Below are positions 6,942 through 9,706 of a stretch of 9,706 nt of DNA, piece by piece (the stretch's first letter is position 1; every line of letters begins with the position of its first letter). Origin of the DNA: CAYQOX01 sp964419335 (GTDB taxonomy: Bacteria; Hinthialibacterota; Hinthialibacteria; Hinthialibacterales; Hinthialibacteraceae); NCBI GenBank assembly GCA_964419335.1, contig CAYQOX010000087.1:1-9706 (forward strand), read 5' to 3'. Below the pieces are notes generated by a model. That model saw nothing but the letters and a program-made list of their open reading frames with translations. It searched no databases and had not been told where the DNA came from. The translations under genes were made by a program, and so were the position numbers.

Positions 6942-7877
6942 TTAGGCCATGGTGTAGTAAATTTTTCCATCAAATAATTTATGATTTATCTTATTTTCTT
7001 TTTCGAGGTCATCTATATATTTTATGATATGGTTGCGGCTCATCCCTAATCCATTCATGATGTCATCAAGTGAACAAGGTCGACGCCTAAGCATATTCAT
7101 AATTTCATCTTGATCAACATCAAATTCTTTATGATCATAAGTTTTTTTATGATCTGCAATAACTTCTGCAGGGGGAATAAATAATTTGGCATAATCCTTT
7201 AATTTTTTCTCCGACACTCTTTTCGCATAATATTCGGTCGAAGGACGAGTTACTGTGTTTAAATGTACAGACCCGGGATAAATATATTTAACACATTCTT
7301 TTAATTTTAGAATTTCCTTATTAATTGAATTGTATCCTTCAATAAGCATAATTTCCAAACTATATTTACCTTTATATTCTTTCTTGAATTCAATTAATCC
7401 GCATAACAGTTTTTCAAACGTAATTTGTTCGTGAGGTCGATTAATTTTTGTAAAAAGGTATTCATCTCCGGCATCAAGAGAGGGAATGACCCTATCTGCA
7501 TTCAAGAGCTGTTGTCGTACCTCTTTTTGCCATAACAAGGATCCGTTGGTCAAAACCGCAACCGGGATATCCGTCATCTGCTTAATCCGATCGATAAGAA
7601 CATCCAGTTTCGAATATAAAGTAGGCTCCCCCGAACCGCTTAACGTAATATAATCGGGGTTCGTTTTTAATTTCTCTTCAATTTCATGTAGAACGTAATC
7701 AACTTTTAACCATTCTTTGCGATCAATGGTTTTAAAGGTCGTTTTTCCTAATTGGCAATAAATGCAATCATAAGTACAAACCTTATACGGTACTAAATCA
7801 ACTCCCAACGATCTTCCTAATCGGCGTGAAGGTACGGGACCAAAAACACAATGCGTTTTCTTTTTCATCGTTTTCAA
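6942..7877 (-). CDS. Radical SAM protein with C-terminal winged helix
   Basis: This 311-residue protein contains the radical SAM [4Fe-4S] motif CTYDCIYC (C34-x3-C38-x2-C41), which would cleave S-adenosylmethionine, and the SAM-contacting GSGEPT (81-86). It opens with VFGPVPSRRLGRSLGVDLVP, typical of the COG0731-like group of uncharacterised radical SAM oxidoreductases. Residues about 255-311 form a separate winged-helix-like domain (DEIMNMLRRRP, then SRNHIIKYIDDLEKE, ending IYYTM) similar in layout to the small winged-helix protein further down the operon. The substrate is unknown. Given its neighbours, a modification or maturation role for the sulfur-transfer machinery is a guess. The start is uncertain: TTG at 7877 has a GGTGA-type site upstream, while an in-frame ATG lies at 7868. 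It begins 18 bases after the ATPase gene stop. Confidence 0.85.
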   Translation of the reverse strand: MKTMKKKTHCVFGPVPSRRLGRSLGVDLVPYKVCTYDCIYCQLGKTTFKTIDRKEWLKVDYVLHEIEEKLKTNPDYITLSGSGEPTLYSKLDVLIDRIKQMTDIPVAVLTNGSLLWQKEVRQQLLNADRVIPSLDAGDEYLFTKINRPHEQITFEKLLCGLIEFKKEYKGKYSLEIMLIEGYNSINKEILKLKECVKYIYPGSVHLNTVTRPSTEYYAKRVSEKKLKDYAKLFIPPAEVIADHKKTYDHKEFDVDQDEIMNMLRRRPCSLDDIMNGLGMSRNHIIKYIDDLEKENKINHKLFDGKIYYTMA

Positions 7878-7895
7878 TTACGTTCACCACTTTTC

Positions 7896-8747
7896 TCAAT
7901 ATTTGCTTTTCTCAAGAATCTTTTGAGCAATTTGTATGAATAATTTAGCGATCTCGGGTACAACCTTGTCATTTCTCATTAAATCTCCCTCATCTCCCGA
8001 TTGAACAATATTTGGATCAAGTGGAATTCGGCCTAAAAAGGGTACATCCATTTCTTTTGCCAACGATTCCCCACCCCCCGATTTAAACAGTTCTATCATT
8101 TCTCCGCATTGAGGACATACCAAACCGCTCATATTTTCAATAATTCCAAGCACGGGGACAGACAAAGTACGACAAAAAGTAATGCATCGTCTGACATCCT
8201 GAACCGCAATATCTTGAGGGGTTGTTACGACCACCGCACCACAAGGAGAACCGACTAATTGGGCTACCGACATAGGCTCATCACCTGTGCCTGGCGGTGA
8301 GTCAACCACCAAATAATCTAGGTTTCCCCATTTCACATCGGTAAGGAATTGACGGATCACATGAAATTTTCTTGGCCCACGCCATATAACCGCATCGGTA
8401 TTCTTATCTAAAAGGAAACCGATAGAGACCACTTTTAATTTTCCCATGACATCAATAGGAATAATCTCATTATCCATAAATTGAAATTGAACTTTATTGA
8501 TGCCCAGAAGAGAAGGAATACTAGGACCATGGATATCAACATCCAGCAATCCCACATTTTTGTGCTGTGATAATATCGCTTTTGCTAAATTGGCAGAAAC
8601 TGTGCTCTTGCCAACACCTCCTTTTCCTGAGAGCACAAGAATCTTGAAATGAATTTCTCCCATTCGTTTGTTCAATTTTTCTTGGATAATTCTGCTCTGT
8701 TCTTCCGTATCTTTTTTTGTTTGATTGACCATTGTTGTATAACCCAT
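7896..8747 (-). CDS. Mrp/NBP35-family P-loop ATPase (ApbC-like)
   Basis: Mrp/ApbC proteins are ATP-dependent scaffolds or carriers for [4Fe-4S] clusters in the cytoplasm. This 283-residue protein has the deviant Walker A motif SGKGGVGKST (40-49), LLDVDIHGPS (67-76), the switch-like DSPPGTGDEP (149-158) and a C-terminal CPQC (C211, C214) expected to hold a bridging cluster. It lacks the DUF59 domain of long Mrp forms and starts with a polar helix of about 30 residues. The ATG at 8747 is used; an ATG at 8732 is equally possible because neither has a clear ribosome binding site. It lies 24 bases after panD and 18 before the radical SAM gene. Given the many Fe-S sites encoded downstream, assisting their assembly is a reasonable inference. 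Confidence 0.93.
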   Translation of the reverse strand: MGYTTMVNQTKKDTEEQSRIIQEKLNKRMGEIHFKILVLSGKGGVGKSTVSANLAKAILSQHKNVGLLDVDIHGPSIPSLLGINKVQFQFMDNEIIPIDVMGKLKVVSIGFLLDKNTDAVIWRGPRKFHVIRQFLTDVKWGNLDYLVVDSPPGTGDEPMSVAQLVGSPCGAVVVTTPQDIAVQDVRRCITFCRTLSVPVLGIIENMSGLVCPQCGEMIELFKSGGGESLAKEMDVPFLGRIPLDPNIVQSGDEGDLMRNDKVVPEIAKLFIQIAQKILEKSKY

Positions 8748-8771
8748 TCATGTACTTAGATCGATTTTGGA

Positions 8772-9113
8772 TTAATCATTATTTGCATCATATAATATGA
8801 TTGTCGGTTTGTAGGATCGAGCCTCTTTTTCATTGACCAATCCATAAGCAAGTACAAATAGAGGATCACCCACCATGCCCATCCGTGCTGCGGGTCCATT
8901 CAAAATTACCGAACCCGTTCCTCGAGGGGCTTCAATCGTATAAGTTATAATGCGTGATCCATTATTAAGATTGAGAACATGGACTTGCTCGCCGGCAAAA
9001 ATGCCTGACTTTTCCAGGATCTCGCGATCTAAAGTAATACTGCCTTCATAATGAAGTTCCGTATCCGTAACTCGTAACCCCTGTATTTTTGATTTCAGCA
9101 TGTAGACATACAT
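8772..9113 (-). CDS. panD: Aspartate 1-decarboxylase proenzyme PanD
   Basis: PanD makes beta-alanine from aspartate for pantothenate and hence coenzyme A. The 113-residue proenzyme aligns well with the family. The self-cleavage site G24-S25 in HYEGSITLD generates the pyruvoyl cofactor on S25. K9, R54, T57 and Y58 (SRIITYTI) sit at the positions known to bind substrate or act in catalysis, and LNGPAARMGMVGD (71-83) is the conserved later block. Starting at MYVYM puts the cleavage serine at residue 25, the usual place, which supports the ATG at 9113 despite a weak AGG/GAAG ribosome site. It appears to be the first gene of the leftward train. panB and panC, its frequent neighbours in Bacillus, are not in the window. 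Confidence 0.96.
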   Translation of the reverse strand: MYVYMLKSKIQGLRVTDTELHYEGSITLDREILEKSGIFAGEQVHVLNLNNGSRIITYTIEAPRGTGSVILNGPAARMGMVGDPLFVLAYGLVNEKEARSYKPTIILYDANND

Positions 9114-9171
9114 TGAACTTCTTACCTATGGAGAGAAGTATCGTAAGAATAAATAGAAAATCATATTACTA

Positions 9172-9205
9172 CAATATGCATATTTCATGCCAAATATGCA
9201 TATTG
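9172..9205. repeat. Perfect 12-bp inverted repeat made of two palindromic half-operators
   Basis: CAATATGCATAT (9172-9183) and ATATGCATATTG (9194-9205) are a perfect inverted repeat with a 10-bp spacer. Each arm contains the self-complementary ATATGCATAT (9174-9183 and 9194-9203), so the same palindrome occurs twice with centres exactly 20 bp apart, about two helical turns. It lies 59-92 bases upstream of the panD start, in the only gap long enough for the operon promoter. This is the classic appearance of a double operator for a dimeric regulator. The regulator is unknown. Confidence 0.6.
9177..9192 (-). promoter_or_regulatory. Possible sigma-54-type -24/-12 promoter for the operon
   Basis: On the minus strand TGGCATGAAATATGCA has the invariant GG-N10-GC spacing of sigma-54 promoters (GG at 9190-9191, GC at 9178-9179) and matches the TGGCACG-N4-TTGCA consensus except for two positions. 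It would start transcription near 9166, leaving about 50 bases of leader. It overlaps the double palindrome, so the match may partly be a by-product of that repeat. No enhancer-binding site was identified. Confidence 0.3.
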
Positions 9206-9207
9206 CT

Positions 9208-9236
9208 TTAAGATAAGTTAATCTTTTTAATATCAA
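9208..9236 (-). promoter_or_regulatory. Alternative sigma-A-like promoter upstream of panD
   Basis: TTGATA (minus strand, 9236-9231) and TCTTAA (9213-9208) are separated by 17 bases. The -35 is a good match and the -10 is poor. If used, transcription would start near 9201, inside the right-hand palindrome, and the double palindrome would cover the start site as expected for a repressor operator. Confidence 0.22.
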
Positions 9237-9555
9237 GCACTTATTATGTGTTCAGATTCTGAGACTCACAACACAATCTCATTATGCAATGGTCATCGTT
9301 TTAGTACTATGGTTATATGCAAGTGTCCTGGCATCCGTTCACTTCGCATTTGACACCTTCCCTGCGATTTAACGAATTTTTCAGGAGAAAAATAATGTAA
9401 GCCGCTGATGAATCTATATATACGTGCATTTTCGGCTGGTATTTGTAACCACTATAATATTTTGATAAAATTGAATTATTCTCTTTACTAACTAGATATT
9501 TCCGCTGTAATAGTCTACACCATATGTACGTGGGCAATGCCGATATATCCAAAAT

Positions 9556-9643
9556 GGAAAAGTTCGCACTCGAACTTTCCTTCTCACCTCCTCTCGTGAG
9601 AATGGCAAGGTGAAGCATACCACGATTGCCAATCTCTCGAGAG
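9556..9643. repeat. Cluster of four adjacent inverted repeats, possible structured RNA
   Basis: Four stems lie nearly end to end: AAAGTTCG/CGAACTTT with a 4-base loop (9559-9578); TTCTCAC/GTGAGAA with an 8-base loop (9581-9602); TGGCAA/TTGCCA (9603-9631); and the palindrome CTCTCGAGAG (9634-9643). CCTCTCG at 9590-9596, in the second loop, is also complementary to CGAGAGG at 9638-9644, allowing a long-range or alternative pairing. The segment is richer in GC than the DNA around it. No T-run follows, so it is not a standard terminator. It may be part of an RNA element or a mobile-element end continuing past the window. Confidence 0.5.
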
Positions 9644-9706
9644 GTTCCAGTACTTCTCATCAATAAAGATCCATCGGAGGTTTCCCTAATCGAAAATCTC
9701 CAACGG

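Larger units (their letters stand above)
9114..9706. other. 593-bp region without a convincing gene: operon leader/control and hairpin cluster
   Basis: The part next to panD (9114-9240) is AT-rich and holds the promoter-like motifs and double palindrome listed separately. From 9241 to about 9550 I see no gene or strong repeat. From 9556 to 9643 there are four adjacent inverted repeats. A 116-codon minus-strand frame at 9313-9663 has no recognisable domain, no good ribosome site, and runs through the hairpins, so it is not called as a gene. Confidence 0.6.

Noticed and set aside
9172..9205. Start of a CRISPR array or longer tandem repeat
   Set aside because: Only two copies of a 10-bp palindrome are present and nothing repeats beyond them.
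9556..9602. Rho-independent terminator
   Set aside because: Stems are good but no T-run follows on either strand.
9313..9663. 116-codon minus-strand open frame right of panD
   Set aside because: No recognisable domain, odd composition, no supported ribosome site, and it runs through the inverted-repeat cluster; probably chance.

Overview
The window looks like DNA from a low-GC Gram-positive bacterium (Bacillota, probably Bacillales-like). This is inferred from strong AAGGAGG-type ribosome binding sites, frequent TTG start codons, moderate-to-low GC and AT-rich intergenic DNA. No rRNA or other phylogenetic marker is present, so the genus is left open.

Almost everything is one leftward (minus-strand) gene train, read here from right to left. 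Positions 9114-9706 hold no convincing gene. They contain a cluster of inverted repeats (9556-9643) and, just upstream of the first gene, a pair of identical 10-bp palindromes exactly 20 bp apart with promoter-like motifs. The genes then follow: panD (aspartate 1-decarboxylase, 9113-8772), an Mrp/NBP35-type P-loop ATPase (8747-7896), a radical SAM protein with a C-terminal winged helix (7877-6942), a DsrE-family protein (6926-6564), TusA (6535-6281), a small MvhD-like iron-sulfur protein (6224-5835), a short HdrA-like flavoprotein (5758-4436), a full-length HdrA-like flavoprotein (4391-2346), a 94-residue winged-helix protein (2346-2062), and an HdrC-HdrE (QmoC-like) membrane iron-sulfur cytochrome b (2059-908). 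Gaps are short (largest 76 bp), one junction overlaps by a base and another is only 2 bp, so an operon is likely.

The core is a Qmo/Hdr-like electron-transfer module. Two flavin/iron-sulfur HdrA paralogues and an MvhD-like protein would sit at the cytoplasmic face on a QmoC-like membrane subunit that exchanges electrons with quinone. There is no HdrB (the heterodisulfide-reducing subunit), no AprAB, and none of the HdrB/HdrC/LbpA genes typical of the sHdr sulfur-oxidation cluster. TusA and DsrE upstream are protein-persulfide carriers, so the inferred role is quinone-linked redox chemistry on protein-bound sulfane sulfur or a partner sulfur enzyme encoded elsewhere. Mrp ATPase could load Fe-S clusters. 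The radical SAM and winged-helix proteins have no assigned job.

At the left, an IS21-family istA remnant begins 2 bp beyond the stop codon of the QmoC-like gene, in the same orientation, and is broken by a stop after the first DDE aspartate. Positions 1-295 are very AT-rich and hold only a short, unrecognised open frame.
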